Positions 19,415-27,626 of a stretch of 64,000 nt of DNA are shown here, piece by piece; within the stretch, counting starts at the first letter, position 1; every line of letters starts with the position of its first letter. The notes beneath the pieces were generated by a model. It was not told where the DNA came from. It saw only the letters and a list, made by a program, of their open reading frames with translations, and made no database searches. Position numbers and translations under genes: made by a program. The stretch comes from Lactobacillus selangorensis (GTDB lineage: Bacteria; Bacillota; Bacilli; Lactobacillales; Lactobacillaceae): contig NZ_JQAZ01000008.1 of the NCBI RefSeq assembly GCF_001437205.1, positions 20,420 to 84,419 on the forward strand, written 5' to 3'.

Positions 19415-20398
19415 ATGAAAGATCAGCGGATGCAGCGTATGGAAAGCAATTTAAGCGGCGGGGTCCCCGTTCTTTCGATTGAAGGACCGCTGGCGTTGTT
19501 TTATAAACGGCGTGATGGCGAGCGGCTGCTGTATACAAAAATTCAAGACGGTCAGATCACGACTTTTGAAGGCAAGGACTATGCGCCGGAACACCGACAT
19601 GATTTTTTTGAATTGATGCTGGTTCTAGAAGGAAGCATTATCAATCACGTTGGAAACCGCACGATTCGTTATCAGCATGGTGAAGGTTGTTTGATGAACC
19701 GTCAGGTGAAACATCGCGAAGAAATCCAAGATCATTCGCAGATTGTTTTTGTTGACTTTACGGCTGATTTTTTCAATTCGCTTTTGCAGCATGACGCGAC
19801 CGAAAAACTCACTGGTGATGTTTTTCAGTTTTTAAAAAGCAGTTTGAATCAACAGGAAAATTGGCAGCATCGTTATTTGGAATTTTCACGGAGCTTGCCA
19901 ATCGAAAATAAAACACTCCAGGTGATTTTGGATTCGCTGCAGCTGGAATGCAGCACTGCCAAGGTCGGCGCACGCTTTTTCCAGTCTGGGCTAGTGCTGC
20001 GTTTGCTGGCCACGTTGCAGAATCCAAATGCTTTTTCTGTAAATTGGGTCGCAATGAATTTGAGCAAAGATGATTATTTAGTCAATCAAGTCCGCCGGTT
20101 AATCGAAGTTCATTTCGGTGTTGTCACACGGGATGAGATTGCCCAAGAAGTTCATTATAATGCTGAATATTTGAACCGCTTGTTTAAACAGAAAGAACAG
20201 AAGACCTTATTGGAATATGCACGGGTCGTGCGCATCAAAAAAGCTCAGCAGCTGCTGAGTTTGACAGATCTGAGTGTTGGTGAGATCGCTGACCGGTTAA
20301 AATTTGCTTCAGCAGAGTATTTTTATCGCTATTTTCGCCACGCAACTGGAGTTTCACCGAGCCGTTATCGAAAGAAACACCAGAATTATGCCGATTAA
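19415..20398 (+). CDS. AraC-family regulator with cupin-type sensor
   Basis: 327 residues from the ATG 8 bases after GGAGG; a TTG at 19400 overlaps the ribosome site and is rejected as start. Cupin landmarks: APEHRHDFFELMLVLEGS and EGCLMNRQVKHREEI. C-terminal HTH motifs: RDEIAQEVHYNAEYLNRLFKQ and VGEIADRLKFASAEYFYRYFRH, ending SPSRYRKKH. Divergent from GH2 and 188 bases upstream of the GH43 operon, so it may control either or both. Third of the closely built AraC set in this island. Confidence 0.87.
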   Translation: MKDQRMQRMESNLSGGVPVLSIEGPLALFYKRRDGERLLYTKIQDGQITTFEGKDYAPEHRHDFFELMLVLEGSIINHVGNRTIRYQHGEGCLMNRQVKHREEIQDHSQIVFVDFTADFFNSLLQHDATEKLTGDVFQFLKSSLNQQENWQHRYLEFSRSLPIENKTLQVILDSLQLECSTAKVGARFFQSGLVLRLLATLQNPNAFSVNWVAMNLSKDDYLVNQVRRLIEVHFGVVTRDEIAQEVHYNAEYLNRLFKQKEQKTLLEYARVVRIKKAQQLLSLTDLSVGEIADRLKFASAEYFYRYFRHATGVSPSRYRKKHQNYAD

Positions 20399-20405
20399 AA
20401 CGTGT

Positions 20406-20443
20406 CCCTGAGTTGGATAAAATCCGATTCAGGGGCTTTTTTT
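20406..20443 (+). terminator. Terminator after AraC gene
   Basis: CCCTGA.TTGGAT and ATCCGA.TTCAGGG pair around AAA, followed by GCTTTTTTT. Confidence 0.8.
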
Positions 20444-20511
20444 GTCGAGATTATTTATTTTAAAAGTTGGAATATGTACAAAATGAAGAGTCGCAATCTT
20501 GGTTTTCGGCA

Positions 20512-20526
20512 TAGTAATCGTTTTCA
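20512..20526 (+). promoter_or_regulatory. cre site upstream of the GH43 gene
   Basis: TAGTAATCGTTTTCA matches the cre consensus at 14 of 15 positions, 60 bases before the GH43 start. Confidence 0.6.
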
Positions 20527-20585
20527 TTGAACCGTAGAATTGCGTTAAACAGTTTGAAAAACAAATTTACGCAAGGAGAATGACT

Positions 20586-22145
20586 ATGGTTACTTCATAT
20601 CGAAACCCTATTTTACGGGGAATGTATCCCGATCCTAGCATCTGCCGTGTCGGCAATACTTATTATTTAGTCAATAGCACTTTTGAATATTATCCAGGCA
20701 TTGCACTCAGTAAAAGCACCGATTTATTGAATTGGCAGCAGCTGCCTGGGGTCGTCACTCAGACGAAACAGGCTGATTTATCCCATGCCAAGTCGAATGA
20801 AGGTATTTTTGCCGTTTGCATCCGGTATTTTGAAGGTGCCTTTTACGTTATTACGACTAATTTTGCTGAATTCAAAACGTTTATTATTCGCGGCGTTCTC
20901 AATAACCACGATGAAATCGTCTGGGATGCCGATCGGGTTGAAATCAATGTGAATGGGATTGATCCGGATCTTTATTTTGAAGATGGCCGGACTTATGTCG
21001 AATTCACAGGCTATATTGATGACAAAGGAACCAAAGCCATTCAACAAGTCGAAATCGATTTGCATACTGGCGAGATTCTCGCTGGCCCTAAGGTGCTCAG
21101 TTTTGGTTCTGGCGGCCGTGATGTTGAAGGACCACACATTCTTAAAAAAGACCACACCTACTATTTATTGACTGCAGAAGGCGGTACTGGCGTCGGCCAT
21201 ATGATTACTATTTTTAAATCAGACCATTTATGGGGGCCTTACGAAAATAAGGATGGCGTCAATCCCATTTTTACCAATCGTGATCGCGCCGAACAACCGT
21301 TGCAGAATATTGGACATGGCGATTTGTTTCAAGATGCCGCTCACAATTGGTGGTTGGTCTGCTTAGGCACACAGCCAGCCGCCGTTGGGATGACGCAAAT
21401 TACGAATCTCGGCCGTGAAACACTTTTGTATCCTGTCAATTGGAATCACACTTGGCCGGTCATCAATCATGGTGTCCCGACTGAAGTTGTTTCGCTGGCT
21501 GATTTTAAACAGCATCAACAGAGCCTGCTTAATGAACAACGGTCAACCGATTTTGAAGATCATTTTGAAACAGCAAAATTACGGCCTGAATGGCTTAGTT
21601 TGCGTAATGGGCTAAAGGACAACTTAAAGCTGACGCACCAGATGCTGTTGCTGCATGGCGGCGAAACAACACTTGCCCAGCAAGGAACGCCAGCCTTTTT
21701 AGGATTGCGTCAAGCGTCTCACGACGAAATTCTGACTGTTTCACTGGCGACGGAAGCAACTGATTTGAAGCAGGGGCGTTTGGGAATTGCCAGTCTGATT
21801 AACAATGATCATTTTGCTGCTTTGCTGATTGAAGCCGATCAGGAGCACTTCAATGTGATTCGACAGCAGCAGGTTGCCGATCTTGAAATCAATGAAGTGA
21901 TCGGGACACTTTCCGAACTGCCAGAACAGTTTTGTCTGATCAACCATGCCGCTACCAAAACTTTCAGAGTAGTTGCCAAAAACAAGACGGTTGAATTTAC
22001 GACTGCGGCACTGAACTTCTCGAATGAGGCCATTGCCGCCTTGAATACCGGCGACATAGAAGGGCTTTATGCGTTAGGCAATGCTACATTAGCCGTTGCT
22101 GCCGTTAGTCGCGTTAAAACAGGTCCGATTTCTCAAAAAGAATGA
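20586..22145 (+). CDS. Glycoside hydrolase family 43 (beta-xylosidase/arabinofuranosidase type)
   Basis: 519 residues. The start is the second of two close ATGs; the first (20580) abuts AAGGAGA, the second has 7-base spacing. A five-bladed propeller is indicated by the three GH43 acids: general base D16 in GMYPDPSI, D126 in GIDPDLYF, and general acid E181 in GRDVEGPH. Residues ~320-519 are a beta-sandwich like the C-terminal domain of XynB-type GH43 enzymes. No signal peptide, so it acts on imported oligosaccharides. It heads a cluster with an MFS transporter and an esterase. The motif GIFAVCIRY departs from the usual GIFAPTIRY, a small oddity. Xylosidase versus arabinofuranosidase cannot be decided. 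Confidence 0.88.
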   Translation: MVTSYRNPILRGMYPDPSICRVGNTYYLVNSTFEYYPGIALSKSTDLLNWQQLPGVVTQTKQADLSHAKSNEGIFAVCIRYFEGAFYVITTNFAEFKTFIIRGVLNNHDEIVWDADRVEINVNGIDPDLYFEDGRTYVEFTGYIDDKGTKAIQQVEIDLHTGEILAGPKVLSFGSGGRDVEGPHILKKDHTYYLLTAEGGTGVGHMITIFKSDHLWGPYENKDGVNPIFTNRDRAEQPLQNIGHGDLFQDAAHNWWLVCLGTQPAAVGMTQITNLGRETLLYPVNWNHTWPVINHGVPTEVVSLADFKQHQQSLLNEQRSTDFEDHFETAKLRPEWLSLRNGLKDNLKLTHQMLLLHGGETTLAQQGTPAFLGLRQASHDEILTVSLATEATDLKQGRLGIASLINNDHFAALLIEADQEHFNVIRQQQVADLEINEVIGTLSELPEQFCLINHAATKTFRVVAKNKTVEFTTAALNFSNEAIAALNTGDIEGLYALGNATLAVAAVSRVKTGPISQKE

Positions 22146-22164
22146 TTTTCGCAATAAAAATACG

Positions 22165-22211
22165 GCCGCTTCGCACCAAAGTGAGTAATCACTGCTGGTG
22201 TGAAGGCTTTC
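22165..22211 (+). terminator. Weak terminator after GH43
   Basis: GCC(G)CTTCGCACCA pairs with TGGTGTGAAGGC, with an inner GTGA/TCAC, followed only by TTT. May allow read-through to the MFS gene. Confidence 0.5.
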
Positions 22212-22311
22212 AATCGATACCAATTATTCAGATATCTTTGAAATGAACATACCTAAACTGCATTTTCTGTATGGTGGCAAATGAAAGCGCCGCCTATACT
22301 CAGTCTATAAA

Positions 22312-22326
22312 TTGCAAACGCATACA
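22312..22326 (+). promoter_or_regulatory. cre site upstream of the second MFS gene
   Basis: TTGCAAACGCATACA matches the cre consensus at all 15 positions, 33 bases before the ATG. A poorer match, ATGAAAGCGCCGCCT (13/15), lies at 22281-22295. The strong site implies that this MFS-esterase unit has its own catabolite-controlled promoter. Confidence 0.7.
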
Positions 22327-22358
22327 AATACACAATATTGAAAAAGGAGTTTTTTCTG

Positions 22359-23565
22359 ATGACAAAAAAGAATTTAAGATTAGCCGTTGGGATTTTAAGT
22401 ATGAACCTACTTTTAATGGGTGCTTCGGCTGTCGGAGCGGCCATTGCTGCTATTGCAAAATCATTTCCAACTGAACCAATTTCAAAGGTGCAGATGTTAA
22501 GCACAGTTCCACAGTTGGGACAGATCATCGCAACCTTCCTCTTTGCTTGGCTAACATATCATTTGACTCGTAAAAACGTCGGAATGTTAGCTGTTGCAGT
22601 CGTCGCTGTCAGCGGTTTGCTGCCGGTCTTCTTCAACAGCAGCCTGAATCTGATTCTAGCCTGCATGATTGCCATGGGGTTCGGCTTAGGTTTGATTACT
22701 AACGTTGTGCCTGTTTTGCTGCAAGAGCATTTTGAAGGTGAACAACGTGCAACTGTGATGGGCTGGTCCGTTGGGTTCAACAACATCGGGATGATGGCGA
22801 TGACTGCTATCGGCGGTGTTTTGGGCGGCTCCAACTGGCACAACTTGTTCTGGATCTACATTATTGCTGTTATCATTTTAGTTGCTGTCTTCTTCATGGT
22901 TCCACAGGATATCAAAACACCACGTGTTGTTAAAACAGCCGATGATCAAGAAAAGAAAGTCGGCTTATGGTCCACACTGGCACATCTCAACGGTCGCATT
23001 TATATTATTTTAGGGATTACTTTGATCATGTCCTTGATTATGACCATGTTTATGGCCAATGAATCAATTTTATTAGCATCAAAGGGTCAGGGTACTTCTT
23101 ATACAGCCATTATCACGGCTATTTGGGAATATCGGCGGCATTTTAACCGCGTTCTCACTTAAATTTATTCGTAAATATACTAAGAAAAACACATTGGCAT
23201 GGGGGTTCGTTGCGTTTGCCTTATCATTTGCCTTTATCCTCTTTACTAATAATCCAATCACACATGTCATTGGGAACATGTTCTCTGGTGTCGGAATCGT
23301 TCTGATTAACGCCACGATTCCATTTGATTTGTCCAACTTGGCCAATAAGACACAATTTCCACTGGTCATTGCGATGAACACACTTGTTTCTGGTATCGCC
23401 GGTTTCTTTGCACCCATGCTGATTGCCGCTGTTGGAATCGGCGCCGGTGCACAATCATTTATGGCCGGAATTGTTTTAAGCGGTGTCGTGGCAGTCTTAA
23501 TGTTTGTGCTGCGGATCGGGAATCAATTAGAAAATAAAACGCAATCCAAAAGCGTAAAGGCTTAG
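22359..23565 (+). pseudogene. MFS transporter, broken by a one-base frameshift
   Basis: The ATG lies 9 bases after AAAGGAG. Frame one runs to 23162 and ends in a spurious tail after GTSYTAIITAI. Removing one T from the ATTTGGG run at 23122-23124 restores GNIGGILTAFSLKFIRKYT and joins smoothly to the frame that continues to 23565, giving one protein of ~401 residues with ~12 membrane segments. It is related to the MFS at 3319 (same GVG..GL.N.V..LL..F segment 4 and MGW motif). Either a recent inactivation, a phase-variable run, or a sequencing error. The second half lacks a start of its own with a good ribosome site. It sits between GH43 and an esterase, so a xylosyl/arabinosyl glycoside is the inferred cargo. 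Confidence 0.8.
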
Positions 23566-23578
23566 TGGAGAAATTATC

Positions 23579-24649
23579 ATGACTAAAAGCAAATTATTAG
23601 CTGCTGTTACAGTACCGAACACAGATTATTTAATGAAACCATTTTCTGCAGATGTCTTAGAAGGCCGGCTTTCGCCGCAGACACGGGAGGTGATCGTCAG
23701 TGCAACACAACCGAATGGCATGAATGACATTTTCGATAAAGTCAATCATGCGGAAATCCCACCTGAAGAGTTACGGAAAATGATGGGGAGTTCCGATGCC
23801 AGACACACGGACCGGCACCCATTAACAGTGGCAGACCAGACAATTGCCGGCGATCTCAAAGTGCAGACTTATGTGCAGACTGAATTGAAAAATCAGACTT
23901 TGCCAGTGATCCTCTTTATTCATGGGGGCGGCTTTACTGGCGGTAGTTTGGATAACATTGCAATGGCTTGCCATGTATTGGCCGATGATGGGGCCGTTAA
24001 AGTGATTGCATTTGATTATGGGCTAGCTCCCGAACATCCGTATCCGGAAGGATTATTAGCCTGTTATCGTGGTTTAGTCTATTTACATCAGCATGCAGAC
24101 GAATTCAAAATCGATCCGGAACAAATGACCATGTTTGGTGATTCAGCTGGCGGCAATCTAACTTACACAACGGCATTACTAGATTTAGCCATGGGCACTC
24201 ATTATTTATCAGCCTGCGTTACTTTGTATCCAGTCACTTACCAGGGCAAGGACCCGAAACGGCGGCATTATTTCGATGATCCGGCTAACTTGAATTTAAC
24301 CGATCCTGATAAGGATAAAATTGCACAATTCCTGACGACATTTAATGCCAATCAAACAATCGATAAATGGTACATCAAAGATGCTGATCCTGAGAGTATG
24401 TATATCTCACCGTTAAATGCACCGGAATCATTACTGAAACAATTACCAAGAACTTTATTTATGGTTGGTGAATTTGACCCGTTGCGTCTGCAGGGCGAGG
24501 CTTTTTACAAGAAGGTTAAATTAGCCGGCGGCGATATCCGCTATATCCGTTATAACGGGATGACACATGCCTTTATGGACGAAGTCGGCAATTATCCACA
24601 AGCTGATGATGCATTAGGTGAAGTCGCTAAATTTGTGTTAAATAAGTAA
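23579..24649 (+). CDS. Alpha/beta hydrolase, HSL-type esterase
   Basis: 356 residues. The oxyanion motif HGGG (in FIHGGGFTGG) and nucleophile elbow GDSAGGN mark the hormone-sensitive-lipase/acetyl-esterase group; the catalytic Asp and His lie in EFDPLR and GMTHAF. No signal peptide. It starts 13 bases after the MFS gene behind GGAG, so it is co-transcribed with it. In this context it may remove acetyl or other acyl groups from imported glycosides. It is a distant homologue of the gene at 57947. Substrate not predictable. Confidence 0.87.
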   Translation: MTKSKLLAAVTVPNTDYLMKPFSADVLEGRLSPQTREVIVSATQPNGMNDIFDKVNHAEIPPEELRKMMGSSDARHTDRHPLTVADQTIAGDLKVQTYVQTELKNQTLPVILFIHGGGFTGGSLDNIAMACHVLADDGAVKVIAFDYGLAPEHPYPEGLLACYRGLVYLHQHADEFKIDPEQMTMFGDSAGGNLTYTTALLDLAMGTHYLSACVTLYPVTYQGKDPKRRHYFDDPANLNLTDPDKDKIAQFLTTFNANQTIDKWYIKDADPESMYISPLNAPESLLKQLPRTLFMVGEFDPLRLQGEAFYKKVKLAGGDIRYIRYNGMTHAFMDEVGNYPQADDALGEVAKFVLNK

Positions 24650-24684
24650 AAAAGAGCTCGAATTTCAAATTCGAGCTCTTTTTT
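24650..24684 (+). terminator. Bidirectional terminator
   Basis: AAAAGAGCTCGAATTT and AAATTCGAGCTCTTTT form a perfect hairpin with A and T runs on both sides, serving the esterase and the leftward UPF0316 gene. Confidence 0.88.
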
Positions 24685-24725
24685 GTGTACTCAGATCGAA
24701 ACGCCGCTTCAATTCGGCTGCAGCG

Positions 24726-25310
24726 TTACTTCCGTAAAACCTTCCGCTTAATCGCTTCACGGCGCTTGAAGTGCTTATCGACTTGCTGGGATAAGAAGCC
24801 ACCATGGAAGGAGGTCGGCTCATAAGAAACGATGAAGGCGTTCGGCGTGATACTCTGGATGAGATTGATTAGGTCCTTATCAGCATTACGAGGTGCCAGA
24901 ACACTCAAAATCATGCGAGGGCCGTCTTTGCCATAGCCCCAAGTTTCGGTGACCCCATAACCTTTGTCACGCAAGGCTTGCGGGAGTTTCTTGCCATGGT
25001 CATCTTCACCTTCGGGGGTAACGGGAACGGTCACGTTGAAGTTGGTATAACCAAGGGCCAGCTTCTCTTCGATGAGCATGCCTAAATAAATCCCAAAGGC
25101 AAACCCGAAGGAATAAGCCATCAAATTCACGATGTTGTCGAGGTTTTTCAAAACCATTGACAACCCGACCACATAAACGATTTCCTCAAACACTGACAAT
25201 AGGGGTGCCAGCAAGTGATGATGCTTGACGACCATCATTGTCCGCAGTGTATTGATCGCAATATAAGCAGCATTTAAAATAAAAATTGTCGCAACTAAGC
25301 TCCAGTTCAA
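24726..25310 (-). CDS. UPF0316 (DUF2179) membrane protein
   Basis: 194 residues from a TTG start placed 6 bases after GGAGGG; an in-frame ATG at 25364 would add 18 residues but has no ribosome site. Three hydrophobic segments in the first ~95 residues resemble DUF5698, with NTLRTMMVVKHHHLLAPLLSVFEE; the C-terminal ~90 residues are the DUF2179-type domain found also in YitT proteins. UPF0316 proteins are widespread in Firmicutes; DUF2179 domains are suspected to bind nucleotides, otherwise function unknown. Stands alone, convergent with the esterase. Confidence 0.82.
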   Translation of the reverse strand: MNWSLVATIFILNAAYIAINTLRTMMVVKHHHLLAPLLSVFEEIVYVVGLSMVLKNLDNIVNLMAYSFGFAFGIYLGMLIEEKLALGYTNFNVTVPVTPEGEDDHGKKLPQALRDKGYGVTETWGYGKDGPRMILSVLAPRNADKDLINLIQSITPNAFIVSYEPTSFHGGFLSQQVDKHFKRREAIKRKVLRK

Positions 25311-25546
25311 ATTGCACCCTCCATTCTTCCGATTATTATTCAACTTAAGCGTAGCACGAAACACGGCCCAACAGTCAAATAACGCTTTTGAACAAAATCT
25401 TGGGAACTTTATAGTTTCTTTAGGGAATTCTGTTACAATAAAACGGAATTAAAGTGAAAACAAAGCCGATTGACAGTTAGGACGAAAAAATCCACCGCCG
25501 CTGGCAATCTTTTGAAAGCATGTTTATGAATAGAAGGAGTACTGCC

Positions 25547-26233
25547 ATGAAAATCCTCATTGTTGACGATGATAAAGAAATCGTCGAATTACTCAGTATT
25601 TATGTTAAAAACGAAGGTTACGAACCAGTCAAAGCCTTTAGCGGCAAGGAAGCTATCACTAAACTGCTGACAGAGCCCGATATTGCTTTGATGATTCTCG
25701 ATATTATGATGCCGAATATGTCCGGGATTGACGTCATCAAGGAAGTGCGCAAGGATTCGCAGATTCCAATCATCATTGTGTCGGCGAAAACGGCTGATAT
25801 GGATAAAATCAAAGGGCTGATTACAGGTGCCGATGATTATGTGGCCAAACCGTTTAATCCTTTAGAAGTCATGGCGCGGGTCAAATCTTTATTACGGCGC
25901 AGCCAGAATTCGGTGACACCGGAGGAACCGGATGTTTTGGAAGTCGGACCGCTGACGATTAAAAAGGATTCCCATGAGGTCACTACCTTAACGGGTACTC
26001 AGATTCAGCTGACAGCGCTGGAATTCGGCATTTTGTACTTATTAGCTAGTCACCCCAATCGGGTTTTCTCAGCCGACGAAATTTTCGAACGGGTCTGGCA
26101 GCAGGAAAGCATCGTTTCGGCCAAAACGGTCATGGTCCATGTGTCGCATCTTCGTGACAAAATCGAAGAAGCTACCGATGGCGAAAAAGTGATCGAAACG
26201 GTCTGGGGCGTTGGCTACAAGGTTGAAGCGTGA
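25547..26233 (+). CDS. OmpR-family response regulator (VanR-like)
   Basis: 228 residues, starting behind AAGGAGT; a longer in-frame start is rejected. Receiver domain 1-120 with acidic pocket DDD (7-9), phospho-acceptor D52 in LDIMMP, and K in YVAKPFNP; winged-helix domain 130-228 ending VWGVGYKVEA. Transcribed with the kinase that follows by 1-base stop/start overlap. Upstream the -10 candidate TGTTACAAT (25432-25439) is present. The pair most resembles VanRS-like systems of Firmicutes that sense envelope state, fitting the adjacent murE. Target genes unknown. Confidence 0.92.
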   Translation: MKILIVDDDKEIVELLSIYVKNEGYEPVKAFSGKEAITKLLTEPDIALMILDIMMPNMSGIDVIKEVRKDSQIPIIIVSAKTADMDKIKGLITGADDYVAKPFNPLEVMARVKSLLRRSQNSVTPEEPDVLEVGPLTIKKDSHEVTTLTGTQIQLTALEFGILYLLASHPNRVFSADEIFERVWQQESIVSAKTVMVHVSHLRDKIEEATDGEKVIETVWGVGYKVEA

Positions 26234-27474
26234 TGAGCGCCGAACCCAAAAAAGAAGGGACGGTCGAACCTGAGGCAGAAGCAGAAGTGACCACAACGGT
26301 CGTCGCCAATGAACCAATCAAATTAACCCGTCGTGAAAAAAGCGAACTTTTTATTGAGGGAATCGTCACGGTAATTCTGTTATTGCTGCTGAATCTGTCG
26401 ATCGTCGTTATTATCAACCAAGTCATTTCGACGAACCAGCAGCTCAATGATGGAATCTGGCAAATCAAACAGGGGCTGGCATTCGGGCCTAGCGATATTC
26501 ATCTGTGGAGCTGGCAAAACGTCTTCATCCTTTTAATGATTATTGCCGATGCGATCATCGTCTATTGGCGCCTAATCCGCCGGTACCACTCGATGCAAAT
26601 GCGGCACGTCATCAGCGAATTACATTATATTGCCGATCATCACTTGGATCATCGGATTCACTTCAAGGTCAATCGGGATCTGCAGCGAGTCATCGACAGT
26701 ATCAATGCGTTAGTCGACAGTACCGTTCAGTCGATGGAAGAGGAACGCAAGATGGAGGAAAGCAAGGATGAGCTGATTACCAACGTCAGCCACGATATCC
26801 GGACGCCGCTGACCTCCATCATCGGTTATCTTGGGCTGATTGAAAATAAACAGTACCATTCAATGGATGATTTATTGAAGTATACGCACATTGCCTATGT
26901 GAAATCGAAGCAGATGAAGGTGCTGGTCGACGATTTGTTTGAATATACTAAAGTTCGGCAGACGTCGACACCGCTCAACTTATCCGAATTCGATATGACC
27001 CAGATGCTCGAACAATTGGCGGCCAGCTTCGAACTCGAAGCCCACAAGAAGGGTATCGACATCGCTGTAACGACGAATCCCGATCCTTTGAAGATGACGG
27101 CCGATACCGAAAAATTGGGCCGTGTCTTCAACAACCTGCTCAGCAATGCCTTTAAATACGGCGCTGGTGCTAGCCACATTAAATTGAGTGCTGATAAAGT
27201 CGGCAGCGAAGTCATCATTAAAGTGGCCAATGACGGCCAGCCGATTCCAGCTAAATCGCTGCACCAGCTCTTCGATCGTTTCTACCGGGTCGAAGAATCG
27301 CGTTCGCAGGAAACGGGCGGCACTGGGCTTGGTTTAGCGATTGCTCAGAGCATTGTGGCGCTGCATGGTGGCTATATTTATGCCACTTCGAATGCTGATT
27401 GGACCAGTTTTATCATTCATCTGCCGCTCGACCGGAAGCAGAAACTGACTAATCCGGAGCTTGAGAAAGCGTAG
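26233..27474 (+). CDS. Sensor histidine kinase (VanS-like)
   Basis: 413 residues. The ATG shares one base with the response-regulator stop (TGATG); a GTG one codon earlier is also possible. An unusual acidic, Thr/Val-rich N-terminal ~38 residues precede TM1 (~43-65) and TM2 (~95-115), with only ~30 extracytoplasmic residues between, then a HAMP-like region, HisKA with H187 in NVSHDIRTPLT, and HATPase_c with NNLLSNAFKYG and GGTGLGLAI. The tiny external loop suggests sensing within the membrane or of a membrane partner. Confidence 0.92.
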   Translation: MSAEPKKEGTVEPEAEAEVTTTVVANEPIKLTRREKSELFIEGIVTVILLLLLNLSIVVIINQVISTNQQLNDGIWQIKQGLAFGPSDIHLWSWQNVFILLMIIADAIIVYWRLIRRYHSMQMRHVISELHYIADHHLDHRIHFKVNRDLQRVIDSINALVDSTVQSMEEERKMEESKDELITNVSHDIRTPLTSIIGYLGLIENKQYHSMDDLLKYTHIAYVKSKQMKVLVDDLFEYTKVRQTSTPLNLSEFDMTQMLEQLAASFELEAHKKGIDIAVTTNPDPLKMTADTEKLGRVFNNLLSNAFKYGAGASHIKLSADKVGSEVIIKVANDGQPIPAKSLHQLFDRFYRVEESRSQETGGTGLGLAIAQSIVALHGGYIYATSNADWTSFIIHLPLDRKQKLTNPELEKA

Positions 27475-27480
27475 CAAATT

Positions 27481-27530
27481 AAAACAGCTTGCCGATGAAA
27501 ACTATTTTCACAAGCAGGCCGTTTTTTTGT
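27481..27530 (+). terminator. Probable terminator after the two-component system
   Basis: AAAACAGCTTG and CAAGCAGGCCGTTTTTTT form an imperfect stem with an inner GATGAAAAC/TTTTCAC pairing and a T run. Confidence 0.5.
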
Positions 27531-27570
27531 TCTGGTCGTTCGTGATCGCTTCTTATCCGCAGCATGAATA

Positions 27571-27579
27571 TGGTATAAT
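27571..27579 (+). promoter_or_regulatory. Extended -10 promoter of murE
   Basis: TGGTATAAT is an extended -10 element with a perfect TATAAT, 48 bases before the murE ATG. No convincing -35 box is seen. Confidence 0.55.
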
Positions 27580-27626
27580 GGGGTTTCAAGAACAGTACGG
27601 AATTTATGAATGGAAGGAAGACCAAC

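Noticed and set aside
3319..24649. Genomic island bounded by mobile elements
   Set aside because: Composition changes suggest transfer of parts, but no integrase, transposase, tRNA or direct-repeat borders were found in the window.
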